The notes under the pieces are model-generated. The model worked only from the letters and a program-made list of their open reading frames with translations, ran no database searches and had not been told where the DNA came from. This document shows, in pieces, positions 46,428 through 59,560 of a stretch of DNA of 64,000 nt. A program made the position numbers and the translations under genes. Origin of the DNA: Alligator mississippiensis. Its lineage: Eukaryota; Chordata; Crocodylia; Alligatoridae. Position 1 is the stretch's first letter; each line of letters opens with the position of its first letter. Where the stretch lies: positions 303,754,956 through 303,818,955 of the forward strand of contig NC_081824.1 in NCBI RefSeq assembly GCF_030867095.1, read 5' to 3'.

Positions 46428-46740
46428 GTTGTTAACTGAGGGGGAGAGGGTACCACAAGACCCTTTCAGAGGTATCACTGCATGGCCAGGTAAAAATGCC
46501 CCCATGCATTGCTAAATTGGATCTGATAATTCTATAGCAGTCAGGAGAGTCTGTTTTTGCCACAGTCCTTCCTGGTCTGTATCTTTTCTTCGCTTCTCCT
46601 CCCCCCAACACCCTTGTGCTCCTCCTGGGAACAAAAATGCATGGGGCAGTTCCATCTGTCCCAAATGTCTCTCTTTCTAGAACACATTGTGCAGGTTTGG
46701 TGGCGACTGCAAGAGCATCCAGGTTGAGAATCCCTCAAGT
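46428..46740. mobile_element. hAT-like fragment
   Basis: CAATGGTTGTTAACTGAGGG at the left and CCAGGTTGAGAATCCCTCAA at the right are imperfect inverted ends, with a GGTACCACAAGACCC-like block similar to family A after the left end. No clear target duplication. Confidence 0.4.
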
Positions 46741-46759
46741 AGACTGAGGTAGCATAGCA

Positions 46760-47460
46760 GTGGGTTTCAACCACGATGGTATCAATTCTGGGGATGGACC
46801 CATTGGAGAAGTCTGCAGCAAGGGGATGGAGCGAGGACCGTGTCAAGGGACCGCAGGAGCCACAGATGCTGGACCAGTGAGTGGGGATAGGCAAAAGCCC
46901 TACCCCTTGTCATTTTTGTTAATTTCGTTGTCTTCCTTTTACTTTAGGGGATTGCCCGGAGGGACCCTGAGACAAGGGTCAGAGCTCTGGGCAGCGTTCT
47001 GGGTTTAGGAGTGGTCGGGATAGCACAGCAGGCAGCAGAGCTATAACGAAAAACCTGGCAGAAGAGCAGGGGTCAGTTAATGTCCTGAAGAGATGTAGGA
47101 CTGGGAGAGGTCATCTGTAGCCCAGCCAACGAGAAGAGAATGGGAATTGACACTAGAGGGCAAGGCATCTGACCATCAAGTGGCTGTCCTAGAGGCTGGC
47201 ACATGGTTGGGGTGTAGGGGAGGTGGAGCCCCACGGATACCTGCCCGGAAGTGCGACCAATCCAAGAGGGGCCACAGGAGGGGACCCCACCACTGAAAGG
47301 AAGATCAGAGTCATAGCAGGCGAATTTCTGGGTTTCCCTCAGGGAGATCGTGCGCCCTCTCTGAGACTACTGGAACAAACGCAGTGGCCAATCCCAGGTG
47401 CATGGTCCAAGGCGGCACAAGAGTGCCTCCTCGAGACCAGGCAGGCACAATTATCATAGC
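46760..47460. other. Unclassified GC-rich, repeat-like segment
   Basis: About 700 bp of AG-rich, CpG-containing sequence with a T-rich insert near 46910-46950. The 78-codon frame at 47223-47459 has no recognisable domain. The composition differs from the flanks. Neither termini nor a coding family could be identified. Confidence 0.35.
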
Positions 47461-47667
47461 TGAAAAATGGCAAAGTACATTAAGGCAGCCCTAGATTTAT
47501 ATGTTCTTTGGATAAGCTGTTACCTAGGGTTCAGTAGCAATTTAATAATAATAATACATTTTTACAGTAATTAGAACTGCAGAACTTCTTCCAAAGGCAA
47601 AAGTGTAATTTACTGGGAAGGTTAAAGTGATATTTGTGTAAAATGTAAAGAGTTAATTTTTTTTGAA

Positions 47668-49125
47668 CGCTCCATGGAGTTCAGGGTCGGAAGGGACCTC
47701 AGTGGGCCATCTAGTCTGACCCCCTGCCCCTGGCAGGCAAGAAAAGGGTCACCAAACCTGGGATCATGTGATCCCAGCCAGGTGCCTGTCCAGTTTCCTC
47801 TTGAAGACCCCCAAGGATGGGGCAAGCACTACCTCCCTTGGAAGCCCATTCCAGATCTTGGCAACCATGACTGTGAAGAACGTTTTTCTAATGTCCAATC
47901 TAAACCTTCTCTCCAGTAGCTTATAGCCATTGTTCCTTGTTATTCCAGGGGTGCCCTGATAAACAGATCATCTCCTACTTCATGTTGCTCTCCCCTTATG
48001 AATTTGTATGCTGCCACTAGGTCCCCTCTCAGCCTTCTCTTGAAGAGGCTGAAGAGGTTAAGGTCCCTTAGCGTTTCCTTGTAGGGCCTCCCCTACAGGC
48101 CTCTAATCAGATGAGTGGCTCTTCTTTGGACCCTCTCCAGGTTGTCCACATCCCGCTTGAATTGCGGCATCCAAAACTGGACACAGTACTCCAGCTGTGG
48201 CCTGACCAGTGCTGCATAGAGGGGGAGAATCATCTCCCTGGACCTGTTTGTGAAGCACCTATGGATGCTCGACAAGGTGCAATTGGCTCTGCCAACTACT
48301 TCATCACATTGGCAACTCATGCTCATCCTGGAGTCAACAGTGACTCCAAGATCTCTTTCTGCCTCAGTGGTGCTGAGAAGGTTGCCCCCCAGCCTGTAGG
48401 TATGATGGCAGATCTTCCTAGGTGCAGCACCTAACACTTGTCCTTATTGAATTGCATCCTGTTGCTCTCTGCCCACTTCCCCAACCTGTCTAGGTCGGCC
48501 TGGATCTGATTCCTCCTCTCCAGGGTGTTAGCTTTACCCCATATTTTTGTGTCATCCACGAATTTGGACAGGGTGCTTCCCACCCCCTCATCCAGATCAC
48601 TGATGAAGATGTTGACCAGCATTGGTCCCAGAACTGAGCCCTGAGGGACTGCACTGCACACATCTATCCAGGTTAACACCGACCCATCCACCACCGCTCT
48701 CTGAGTGTGACCCTTGAGCCAGTTTGCTACCCAGTCTACCGTATAATCATCCAAGGCAAATCTCCTCAGTTTATTAATAAGGATGGTATGGGATACCGTG
48801 TCAAAGGTCTTCTTGAAGTCGAGATAGATAATATCCACCTCAACTCCTGCATCTAAACATTGGTGGCCTTGTCATAAAAAGAAACTAGATTAGTCAGGCA
48901 GGACCTGCCTGCTAAAAACTCATGTTGGTTGCCCGTCCGCATCACATTAGCCAGCGGGCTCCCACAGATGTGTTCCTTGAAAACTTTTTCTAGGATTTCC
49001 TCAGGGATAAAGGTAAGGCTGACTGGTCTTTAGTTCCGCAGATCCTCCTTCCTCTGCTTCAAGATTGGGATGGCACTGGCCCTCTTCCAATTCTCTGGGA
49101 CCTGACCCGAGCACCATGAGTTTTC
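47668..49125 (-). mobile_element. CR1 LINE, 5'-truncated and degraded
   Basis: The 3' end is at the left (GGTCGGAAGGGACCTC-type 3' UTR near 47680). Reading right to left on the minus strand, the RT fragment at 48838-48431 has VPQGSVLGP and FVDDTKIWG, where the usual ADD reads VDD, and a frame change then leads into 48437-48093 (ERDLGVTVDSRM..YCVQFWMPQFKRD). The endonuclease is missing. It is a different, older lineage than the copy at 36-38.9 kb. Confidence 0.85.
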
Positions 49126-50329
49126 ATGTATCCTTGACAGTGGTTCAGTGGTTTTTAAAGAGCTCTTTTTATATCTGGCATTTACAAATAATTTTGTAAC
49201 TTTAACTGCAGTTTTAAAAAGTCTTTAACTCCCTGTTTGTCATTTGAGAAACAGTAGTATATAACATTTTATTAAATAAGGTTGTTTTGTGAAATATTAG
49301 GTGTGTACTTTAGAAATTGCATGTATAAATCAGTTTTGCACAAGCAGGACATCTACTTTAACAATTTAGGAGTGTAGAAAGGCAAGTGTTTTCTAAACTG
49401 CTGTGTGTCACAATTTTGGAAAACTGGGATTTTTCTATTAAAGAAAGTGCGCTTCAGGAGCCACCCCCTCTCTACTAGAATATACTATTTCCCAAGAACA
49501 AATTTCCCTTCTCTAATGAAATTAAGTTGAAACTTCCAGGTTTGTTGCATTTCTTAATAAAAACCCTTCCCTAAGAAACCTTTAATTGAGTGTGTTGGGA
49601 ATTGTAATTGTATGTAAAATACAAACTTCAACATTACTATAAAATGTAAATATTATAAGCAAGACTTGAAATCACAAGTTAACTGACCCAAATTTTCTAT
49701 TACCATTTAAATGAACTTAATTGGTTAATTGTGTAACCCTATGAAAATTCACCTTACATATACATAGGAGTTAATAGTGTTCTTGGAACATGTCAGTCAT
49801 ACTCCTTAACTGTATCTAGCTTTTAAATAGTCTGCAGAGAAGTACTGAAAGAGGCAGTTAAGCTGGAAGTCTGTTCTCATGCTTTGGCAAGGAATAGCTA
49901 GACGCTTCCTACTGCAGGAGAGGATAACCACGTGATAAATCCAGATTAATTCTTGGTCTACCACTAGACAATCTCAGTCTGAAGAAGTCTTGTGATCCTT
50001 AGGTTTGATGGCAGCAAACCTTACAGCTTGCCTTTGGGCAGTCTTCCGTTTTTAATTGGACCCTCTTTAGAATGTGTATATCTTAGTTATTGGATTTTTT
50101 TTTTATCAAAGTAAGTTCCAGTGGCAGCTAGCCTGTAGAAATCTCTCCACTCCTCAGAGCTTAGAGAGAGAAAGTAGAAAGTTCTATAGGATTTGGGAAG
50201 TTGACTACAGTGATGGGTGCAATTGTGGGCTGAAAAAAGATTCAAGTGTGTCCAGGGAAAATGTCATTGGTCACCAGCTGGGCTCTTGGTTTTCTCTTTT
50301 AAAATCCCAAATTCGCTAATTAAAAAAAC
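49126..50329. other. Intronic DNA without recognised gene
   Basis: AT-rich, no repeat family or exon recognised. Confidence 0.5.
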
Positions 50330-51490
50330 CCCAAATCTGTTTTTCCATGATTAAAATGAAACGTGTGTGTGTGTGTGTATCAGTTGAACACAAAGTTTTA
50401 CTGATGTATTTAAAATTTTAAAGCAATTTGGAAGTCTGTTAGTGCCTCAATCATTCTTATAAAATTCTAAATGCCTATATATTTTGGCATTTGGTTTGGT
50501 TTTTTTATTGTAGAAAATCAGAGCTCCCTCTGCCCCCTTCACTCACCAGGACATGGGTCCAGCTGCAGCTGGTCTCTTCCCCCCCCCCCCCTTGCTTTGT
50601 GGTGCGGATTTGCCCTGATATGCTGGTGCCCTGCCCATTTCAGTTCCCCTCATTCCCAAGCCACAGCCCCTTCAGCCTTGCCAGTGCCCCTAACTCCCAG
50701 CCCATAGCCCCCCAGCCCTACTGATGCCCCTCACTTCTGACCCACAGCCCCCCCTCCCCCCCATGCCCATCCCATACGTGTGAGAAAGGGACTGGGCCTG
50801 TGTGTATGAATATTAGGCGACATTTGTGGGGGGCATAGGCAACATGGCAGGGGCACATGCCCCCTGAGATTTCTGCACCCACAGCAAGGCTCAGGGCTTG
50901 TGTCAGCTCTGGGCAGCAGCCGCCTCTGTGACCCAGTGAGCAGAAGCCAGCATGTGAGGGAGAGCTGTGCTGCCTAGGCTGCTAAGATAAGGGGCAGCAG
51001 TGGCGGCAGCATTGAATTGTGCCCTTGCTGCTGCTGGGTGGGCAGGGGGTGCCTCACCTTGGCAGCCATGGTGGCATGGTGCTCCCTCCCATACCAGGTC
51101 CTGCTCACCTAGCCATGGAGGTGGCTCCTGTCCAGAGCTGGTCTGGCTTGGCAGCAGCCGTATGTGCCCCACTGCCACATTGCCTGTGCTCCCCCATCCT
51201 TTCAAGACATCATCTGTGACCCCTCCCTCCCCACCCCCATAGACTTACCTGTAAGGAGCTGCTCTCCACCGTCTTGCCTGGCTGTTGCTTGTGTGCACAT
51301 GGTGCTCCCATGCCCTGCTCCACCCAGCCCCAGGCAACCCTTCGCAGGATGAAACGCTGCCAGCCCTGCAAGGGGAAACCCACAGTTTCCTGAACTTTTC
51401 TCCTTTAAAGGAGAAATCCATGTTTCTTTCCTTTTAAAGGAGAAAATCAGTGTTTTTCTGCACAAATGGAAAACTTGCATCCCTGGTCAT
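50330..51490. repeat. GC-rich transposon-like block
   Basis: A short (GT)n run sits near 50363-50378 and a C run near 50579-50590. The core shares CAGTGCCCCTAACTCCCAG and AAGCCACAGCCCC phrases with 11.4-11.65 kb. The right part has paired CTCCTTTAAAGGAGAAA palindromic words (about 51400-51445). Frames across it are compositional. Confidence 0.45.
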
Positions 51491-53624
51491 CAGTCTTGCT
51501 GGTACCAAAGATTGTTATAATGATACTTATTTGAGATGTTTCCTTTGTATCTGAAGCATTTCATTTTCAGAAGTCAGGGTAATTCCTGATCATTTATTTC
51601 TGTTAATCAGATTCTGGCCACGAAATTAGATGCTGATATTCATAGACCCATCCAAGAAACAGACTGCTACTATCTTGTTGGCCTATCTTTAGATATGTGT
51701 GCTGTTTGATCTTTGATCCACTTCCTTTGGATTTTGTTAAAAATACCTTGCAACTTTTATTGCGTGCACATAGATGCTATTTGCAGCTTCAACTCTTCCC
51801 TTTCTAATGAGATTTTGATAGAAGAGAGCCAGGATATTTTCTTATTATTGCTTCTATTGTCAGAATTCAACCTCTGAATAAGAAACTGTTGTATATAAAA
51901 GGAGAAGGGAAGTTGAGGAGTGCTGAAGGATAGAGATGTAAAAGTAGCATTTGTTACTTCTGTCCTGGGAAAGCACTGAACTACTTTAAGTGTTCTCTTT
52001 ATGAAATGTAATGGCTCATTGGAAGAGAACATCCTGCTGGCCATGTTGTGGTTGTCAAGGAAACTGATGCAAATTATAGAATATTTCTGAAGGGGGGGAA
52101 AAAAATCGGAGTTTTTTTGTAGGATGCATTATTGGAAACAAAGTCTTGGGCTGGGCAGATCAGCAGACAAATGGTTAAACCTGTTTCTAATATTACCTTG
52201 ACACACCGTCTAATAAATTGCTGTACACTTCAGTGTTGAAATATGGTCCTCAACTAAAGAGCTTGCAGATTTTGGGTGAAGGAATTAATAAACAATGAAA
52301 TGAGGTTGGGAAAGGTGTGATAGTACTACAGCAGTTGCATATGTAGACAATAAAGATCATAAGCAGCTTGATGGACTAAGCTTTCAAAATTTATACTTAA
52401 GTATATATGTTTTGAGGGATTTATGCCTTGGTTTCAAAACCAGTGAAGATTATATGTACTAGTATATACTTTTTTCTTTCCCATCTTCTCCATTTAATGT
52501 ACCTTCTGCTATTTAAACCTTGGTGGATATTTCATTTTTTATGTTTAAAATTGAAATAAGATTTTTTTTGTTAACCTCTTGCTAACTTTTTTAGCTGTTC
52601 CTTCTTCTATAAGCTTAGATTGCTAAAGAGGGTGTTTTTGTGCTTGTTTTTTAATCTCATAACTACTAAAAGAATTTTAATTTTTACAAAGATGCTTAAT
52701 TTAGCCAAAACATTCATGTTGTGTGAAAAGATGAGTCTAGAGATTCATTAACATCCTATGGGTAACGTATGGCAAACTCCAGCATAAAGTTAATAAACAT
52801 ATGGTCTTTGTTATATGTGCAGATTGCATGGTTTTCTGACATGCTGAATTTTCCATGAATCAAGGAAGCTACAATTCTTCAACCAAACTACTTTTCCATC
52901 AGAGTTCACAGTTTAAAGCTTCTGGGAGTTGTGCTTTTAAGATAGGCTTTAGAAAAACTTACTTTTATGTGGCTGAATATCTTGTGTTCCTTATTTTTGA
53001 TAATTTTTTCCTGTGAGTATGTAAAAGTTTGAAGTGATACCAGTTTTATGCCAATAAGAGGTGTTATTACTCAAAATTACAGTTGTATCCCTTGATACAC
53101 AAAGCTGTGCACGTGCTCAGCAGCATCTCGCTAGTTCCATTGAAGCTGATGCAGATAAAGTTACGTGTCGGTGTCTGTTGGACTGGAGTTTTAGTTGCCA
53201 ATATTTTGGTTTTGGCCTATAGCAGTTTATAAAATTCAGATAAAGGAATCTTACCAGTTAATGGTATCTTTTAGAAAATCACTCATCATTTTTAATCTAA
53301 AAAATTGTATAACAGAACTTAATTTTTTTTTAACAAAGCTTCAGTCTAATTTAATTCATGACATTTTTTAGAAGGAACAATCAGGGGAAAGGTCATTGAA
53401 CCTATCTTGGTGGACAGATCCTTCAGTAGGTATTGAACATGATAGACAGAGGTGCATCCTTTGAATCAGAATTTCCTGAACAACTGAATTTTGGACATTG
53501 CAATGGGAGAGGAGAAGGGGTCAAAAATTCTGGACATGCCTTGTTCACTTTCTTCCTCACCATCTACTCTACTACTGTGTAAAAATAGGCCTATTTGTTA
53601 ACATAGTGAGGGTGGGCACAAGCC
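51491..53624. other. Intronic DNA without recognised gene
   Basis: AT-rich single-copy-looking DNA; no feature supported. Confidence 0.55.
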
Positions 53625-53895
53625 ATTAATTCTCATCCTTTTTAGATTCTTACCATTCCTTATTAGACTCAAGGTACCCCCTGGAAAAATGCCAGTTCTT
53701 AGATTTGACTCATTTTTGACTACGGAAAACTAGTAGAGCAGTTCTGTTGCAAGAACTTAGAAAGGTCACAAGACCTATTTAAAATCTTTGGTTTTATCTT
53801 GTCAATTGTATGGAGATGTTTGTACACTTAACAGTACTAATATTCAGTGGCACCCATAAAAAGAGGTATTGTGGCACCCTGATTGGGAATCAGTG
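53625..53895 (-). mobile_element. hAT-like non-autonomous element (family A)
   Basis: On the minus strand it begins CACTGATTCCCAATCAGGGTGCC and follows the same block order as 14463-14730, including GGGTGCCAC, TTGTGACCTTTCTAAGTTC and GTCAAAAATGAGT. It is the inverted fourth copy of the family in the window. Confidence 0.65.
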
Positions 53896-54059
53896 GCCTG
53901 GGCCCACTAGGAACTACAGGGCCCTCTTAATATCTAGATGGAGGCCACTAAATGTATAACAAATAAATTCTTGGGTCAACAAATGAGAAAGCAAATAGGA
54001 GTACCCTTTATAAATTAATAAATAAGGCTCCAAAGGAAAATGAGCAAAGAACTTTGGCT

Positions 54060-54220
54060 AGTGCCTGCTGCCCCTTGAATGCATCTAAGGAGCCAGCGGG
54101 TGCCACCCAGAGAAACTGGTCAGAGGTGTCCACAGGCTAAGGAAAGGAGAACTGTCCCATAGTCACTTGGCTATATGGACCTATGGTCTGACCCAGAAAA
54201 TAGCATTTCTTGTGTTTAGA
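54060..54220 (+). mobile_element. L3/CR1-type LINE 3'-end fragment
   Basis: The reverse complement reads CTGGGTCAGACCATAGGTCC, the conserved tail block also found at about 57110-57140, so the 3' end lies at the right and the fragment runs in plus orientation. Confidence 0.55.
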
Positions 54221-54914
54221 AAAAAGCATTTTAGCATTCTACCCTGACTTGAGCTAATAGTAACGGTATATATACAAAGGAGGGAAGGGCAGCCTAAAGT
54301 GACAGATGACCTTGTGCATGATACCTAGTGTTACAAATATATTCCCAAATACTTAGCCCTGGTGAGTATAAATACTAAAAAGTGGATACTTAAGAGAAAT
54401 GCAAGCCTAACAATTTTTATTTTGTGTTGCATTTAGGCCACCAAAGCTGCTTATACATATTTAAACATTTTCTATCCCACCTAATAAACTTAATTTTCTG
54501 CTACATGGAAGTACTTTAGTTATTTACTTCCCCTGGAAATAAGCTGAGAAAATGATTTGTTTCTCCCCCTTAAGAGAGGTTCCTTATGTATTTCGCTATT
54601 CATTAGTGCTTGCATCTGATATGTGTATATTCATTAAATGAAAGAACACTTTTATACTCTTGCAGATTTAAAATTAGCCATGAAATGCAAATGCTGTGAT
54701 TCTCTTAGTAGCATTGATGTGCTCACTTGCCTGTACTGTATCTTGGTATGAATGAATACATTTCACAAAAGACTTATTGTGAGTCTGTCTTGGTGGCTTT
54801 TTTTTAAATGGATTCTATATCATATTTGTTCATTTTAAAATTAGAAAGATGTTTTTATTACTACAGTCTTAACCATACGTGAGGAAATTGAAATATGGTG
54901 TTAATGGTAATAGA
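54221..54914. other. Intronic DNA without recognised gene
   Basis: AT-rich, nothing recognised. Confidence 0.5.
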
Positions 54915-55065
54915 GCTAACCATAAGAACGTTGTGAGTCAGACTGTCATAAATGACACCTGTGCAACCTCCCTGAGCAATAGTAGGTCTGCACAGGTGCA
55001 TCAGTGGATGGAGTGTAGCCTGCTGAACCCCTATTCTTGGTGATTCTTCAGGAAAAGGAAATCAC
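54915..55065 (-). mobile_element. L3/CR1-type LINE 3'-end fragment
   Basis: CCATAAGAACGTTGTGAGTCAGACTG is a degraded form of the AACATAAGAA..TGGGTCAGACC tail at 57090-57120. The orientation is opposite to the fragment at 54060. Confidence 0.45.
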
Positions 55066-55426
55066 ACACTTGACTTGGCAGCCTTGCAAAATCACATGCA
55101 AATCAGACACAGGTTTGTCTTTGTAAACGGACAGTTTGTAGGGACCCCTGGGCTGGTCTGGCTGGCTGGTGTTCTCCCTGTCTTGTGCGCACTCTCAAAT
55201 AAAGTAAACTTTAACCTTCCAAACACATTTATGCCCTTTTCTACAAACTGCATCACTTCTCTTTTGAAATCACTGGATTTTGTTGGCTGCTTCTAGGAGG
55301 CTGTGATTACTACTAGCTACCTGATGCTTCCTATTCACTTATTTCTAAACCTGGATTTCTGGGAATGTACTATTACTCTACCCTCGTTAATTTGTCTACC
55401 TCCTCAAGGTCAACCTCTGGGCTAGG

Positions 55427-55612
55427 GACAGACATTATACAGAAACGATCAGAAACTTAAGTGATCAGAAACTGGTTTAAACCTGTAACAGAACAGATGT
55501 TCAGTGCACATAAACCAGTTTGAAAATGGCTGAAACTGGTTTGAGATGAACCTAGTTGAATGTGGTATCAGACTTAACTGATTTAGCTTAAACCGGTTTA
55601 TGCAGTGTCTGT
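55427..55612. mobile_element. MITE with GGGACAGACA inverted ends
   Basis: GGGACAGACATTATACAGAAAC at the left is matched by GGGACAGACACTGCATAAACC inverted at the right. The interior repeats AAACTGGTTT/AAACCAGTTT words, so the element is strongly self-complementary. No target duplication fixed. Confidence 0.55.
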
Positions 55613-57084
55613 CCCCGACCCTTTGCTGGTTTAAGATAAACCAGAGTCCCCTAGCATCACAGCATGCTCTCTGGGCTGGGCAGGCTCTCTGCTCCGCAGC
55701 AGGGCTGGCCCCTCCCCTCTGCTCCCTGGCTGCAGCTCCGGCAGACACTTGCAGGCACAGAGTGTCTGCCTGGCTTCTCCCTGCTAAGAAACGATTATTC
55801 CCACTGCCCCTCTGCCTTACACAGACACCTTTGCATTAGCTAGCAGACCACATGCTGGCTACAGTCTGTGCTGTGGGAGACAACAGGCAGACGGGCTTTT
55901 TGCAGTTAATCAACAGGTATCTTAATGTCCTTCCTTGGAAAACCTGTTTAAAAATGGAGATGAGCTTTGTTTTCTTAATGGGTTAATGAACACTGAGTTA
56001 GGGGCTGTTCAAGATGGGGGTGGAGGGGTCAGGATAATAAGAGCTTCCTGCCAGGGCCTGGCCATGCCCCCCTCAGCTCAGTACTGTAGAAGGGAAAGGA
56101 GGGCTGCTCTAGCACCCCCCCAGCTTCTAGTTTGAACCACTGCAGGCATGTGCCTACATTTCCTTAGTTCAGAGGGCATATCTGGACAGTTACAGACCAG
56201 TTCAGCCTAGCCAGGTTAAACTAACCTGCAAAGGTTGAATCAATTCAGGCTGAGACTTTTTGAATAGCTTTCCCTTGTCCTGGGCACTGACGTAGTTGAA
56301 CTAGCATTTTTAATTGAAAAACAGATTCCTTCTGCATGTGAGAGAGAGCTATGAACTTTTAAATCATGCGGTAATTTTTAAACAAGAAAAGAACCTTAGG
56401 ATTGAAATTTCTGCCTAGGTTTCATAAGTCTTTGGAATATTCATTAAAACGCCTTCTTGTCTGAAGGTAAGACATAACCAGCTTGGCTTTTCTTGTGAAT
56501 TAAGTATGTTTTACCTTGTTAATCTGTATGAAGGCTAGGCAGACATGTGGGGATTCACAGCAGTAAGCTCTGTTTGTATTTAAAAAAAAAATTAGAAAAA
56601 GTCGTTCCTGAAAAGAAATAGTTTCCAAGCAGATTGACTTGCCTGAGGACAGAAACTGAGGCTGCCCATGAAGCTGACAAGGCTGTCTCTGCTAGTGCTG
56701 CACTCTGCTCAGTTCTGCTTCCTCCTTATATAACAGTTTATCCCTCTTGTTTTCATGCCTTGCCCACTGAGCTCAGCTGTTCTGTTTAGTATTATTTTTC
56801 TGATGCTTTTTCTCCCCCCACCCTTTGCCTACAATGACATCTGAGTTCTTCCTAACATTTTCTCTTACAACCTATTTGAAAACCATCCTCTTTTGCCTTG
56901 TTTTCCCTAGCTGAGATCTGGTGCCAGGAATCAAAGTTAATATACTGAAGTCTAATTTCAAATGCTGTTAACTCTTGACTTCATAACATTGCTTTTGAAT
57001 GCGCATTTTCACATTTATTTAGGGTTGGTGTTATTGCATTTGTTTAAGGGTTCTGGTTCTGTGACTTATTTGGGGCATAGAATA
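55613..57084. other. Intronic DNA, mostly unassigned
   Basis: About 56160-56290 carries ACCAGTTCAGCC/GGTTAAACTAACC words reminiscent of the preceding MITE. Otherwise nothing was recognised; frames are short. Confidence 0.4.
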
Positions 57085-57248
57085 GAATAGAATAACATAA
57101 GAATTGCCATTTACTGGGTCAGACCACAGGTCTTTGTCCAATATCCTGTGTCGCACAGTGGCAGAGAGTGGATGCTGAAAGGGGAGTGAACTGTGTATGA
57201 TGAGGATTTTCCCCCCCTCTGTACCTCTCTCACTTGCAGGCTCTAGCA

Positions 57249-57765
57249 CAGTACTTCCCAACCTTTTCCTCAGCATGACCCATCACTCCCAACCTGCAGC
57301 CCCCTGCCCCCCAAGCTTCTTCTCGCTCCCCACCCCCAGTGCTCCCAGAGAAGGCCCCCCAGTAGCCAGGGCTACAGTACCAGGGCCATGGCTTGCAGCC
57401 CCTCCCCCTCCCCACCGTAGCACTTTAGTTCTGGTTGCACCAGTAGCACCTTAGCCCCGATTGCTGCCCAGGGGAGGTCAGCAGCTGCTGTGGCCAGCAC
57501 AGAGGCCAGCAACCCGCCCCCTTCCTTCATGTGGCATGGTCAGAGTGGAGCCTGTGGGGGGGACAGGAGGGAGAATGCAGGCTGTCTGCTGCAGTCTTGG
57601 GACTCCCCGCCCTGCTGCCTTCCTCCTGGGGGTCTCTACAGCCTAGCATGCAGGACCTGGTGTCGGAGGGTGGGGAGGCTCAGTGCCATTGTGATTGTCG
57701 TCACAACCCCATTTTTATTGTTGTGACCCCAAATGGGATCATGTCCCCAAGGTTGGGCACTGCTG
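57249..57765. mobile_element. hAT-type element with perfect 8-bp target duplication
   Basis: CAGTACTTCCCAACCTT at the left and AAGGTTGGGCACTGCTG at the right are inverted repeats. CTCTAGCA flanks both sides exactly (57241-57248 and 57766-57773). The 517-bp GC-rich interior is non-coding. It lies inside the older LINE, which gives the order of insertion. Confidence 0.88.
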
Positions 57766-59014
57766 CTCTAGCATTTAAGATCTAAGAAATTCTAATTCAG
57801 AGGCTGTATCCCTGACTTCTATGTTCAATAGCTAATGATGCCCCTTTCCACCAAGGATTTGTCCAATCCCTTTTTGAATCTGGCTGTACTATTAGCTTCT
57901 ACAACATCTGGTGGCATTGAGTTCCATACTTTAATTACATGCTGTGTGAAAAAGAACTTTCCATTGTTAGTTTTAAACTTACTACCTCCTAATATCTCTT
58001 TGCAACCCTTAGTTTTTGTATTGTAAGAGATAGTAAATAATACATTCCTACTTTCTCTTTTACAAAATACTAAATGACAACCTTTATTATGTCCCCACTA
58101 AAGCATCTCTTTTTCTAAACCAAATAGGCCTAGCCTCTTTAGTCTCTCTTCATATGGAAAGCCCCTCCATGCTGCTAATCATCTTTGTTGCCTTCTCTGT
58201 ACCTTCTCTAGTTCTTCTATATCCTTTCTGAGGTGTGGGGACCAGAACTGGGCACAGAATTCAAAGTATGGATGCACCATGGAAAGGGATGTGATAATAC
58301 ATTCATTTTTGTTTACTATTCTGGTCTTAATAATCCCTAACATTTTGTTTCCCTTCTTGGTGGCTGCTGAGCACTGAGCAAATGCTTTTAGTATACTATC
58401 CACAATGACTCCCGGATCTTTCCTGTGTGGTAACAGCTAATGTAGAGCCCATCATGGTGTAAGTATAGCTTGGGTTATTTTTGCCCAGGTTCAACACTTT
58501 ATACTTATCTACACTGAATTTCATCTGCCATTTAGTTGCCCATTAGCCCAGTTGTGCCAGATGCTTCCTCACAGTCTGCCTTGGTCTTTACCACTTTGCA
58601 TAATTTTGTGTCATTGGCAGTTTGGCCACCTCGCTACTCACCCCTTTTTCCAGATCATTTATGAATGTTATATAGCACGGGTCCCAGCACAGATCCTTGG
58701 GAGACCCAGCTGTTTACTTCTTTCCATTTTGAAAACTGACTATTTACACTCACTCTTTGCTTTCTATCTTGGAGCCAATTTGTAATGCACAATTGGATGT
58801 TCCCTGTAATGCCATAACTACCTAACTTCATTAAGAGCCTTTGATAGGGGACCTTGTCAGAAGCTTTTTGAAAGTCCAAATACACTATGTCAACTGGATT
58901 GTCCTGATTCACCTGCTTATTTGACACCCTCAAAGAACTCTAGTAGAGGTTGGTGAGGTATGATTTCCCCTTGACAAAGCCATGATGGTTCCTTCCCAGC
59001 AAGTCATGTTCACT

Positions 59015-59560
59015 AGGGCTATGTGAAACAGCACCGTTTTGTTTCAAGTTCCATTTCGCCGTTTCAAACTGACATGTTTGGTTTTGCTGTTTTGAAGCAC
59101 TGTTCTGTTTTGTTTTGTCGAAACTTTCACTGTTTTGATGCGTTTTGACGTTTCACCCATAGTCTATAGTGGGGAATCATAAAAATGCATATACCTTTGT
59201 CATTTCTTGCCTGATTCGGATGCAAATTGCAGGGATGGTAGCCCCTTCTGTGGGCGTGAAGCCTGCCACGTTTCAAAGAGATACTGCTGCTGTCCTGTTC
59301 TGGGGCTGATAGCATATACTTAGACCAGGGGTTGTCAACCAGAGAGTGCCCCAGGGGGTATGTGGTAGCAGTGCTGAGAAGCGAGGGCACTTCTGGTATC
59401 ACCGCAGCACATGTGGGACCCCCACCAGCCCTGCTTGCCAGTCAGCCGCTGGGGGATCCCCTCCCTTCCCCCCTCCCTGCTCATCAACCGGCTGGGGGAG
59501 CTGCCGGGGGTACACCAGCTAGAAAAGGTTGAAAAACTCTGCCTTAAACATACTTTTCTG
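59015..59560. mobile_element. Repeat inserted in LINE, with TTTCGAAACA-like words
   Basis: After CACTAGGGCTATGTGAAACAGC the sequence repeats GTTTCA/TGTTTTG words up to about 59170 and then changes character. This resembles the CTAGGGCTGTG-type MITEs of reptiles. It separates the RT and endonuclease parts of the LINE and itself hosts the element at 59326. Confidence 0.4.
59326..59541. mobile_element. hAT-type MITE
   Basis: CAGGGGTTGTCAACC at the left and GGTTGAAAAACTCTG at the right are inverted ends. The flanks ACTTAGAC and CCTTAAAC match at 6 of 8. No coding capacity. Confidence 0.7.

Noticed and set aside
47223..47459. 78-codon frame as a real small gene
   Set aside because: No recognisable domain, and it lies in an unclassified repeat-like block.
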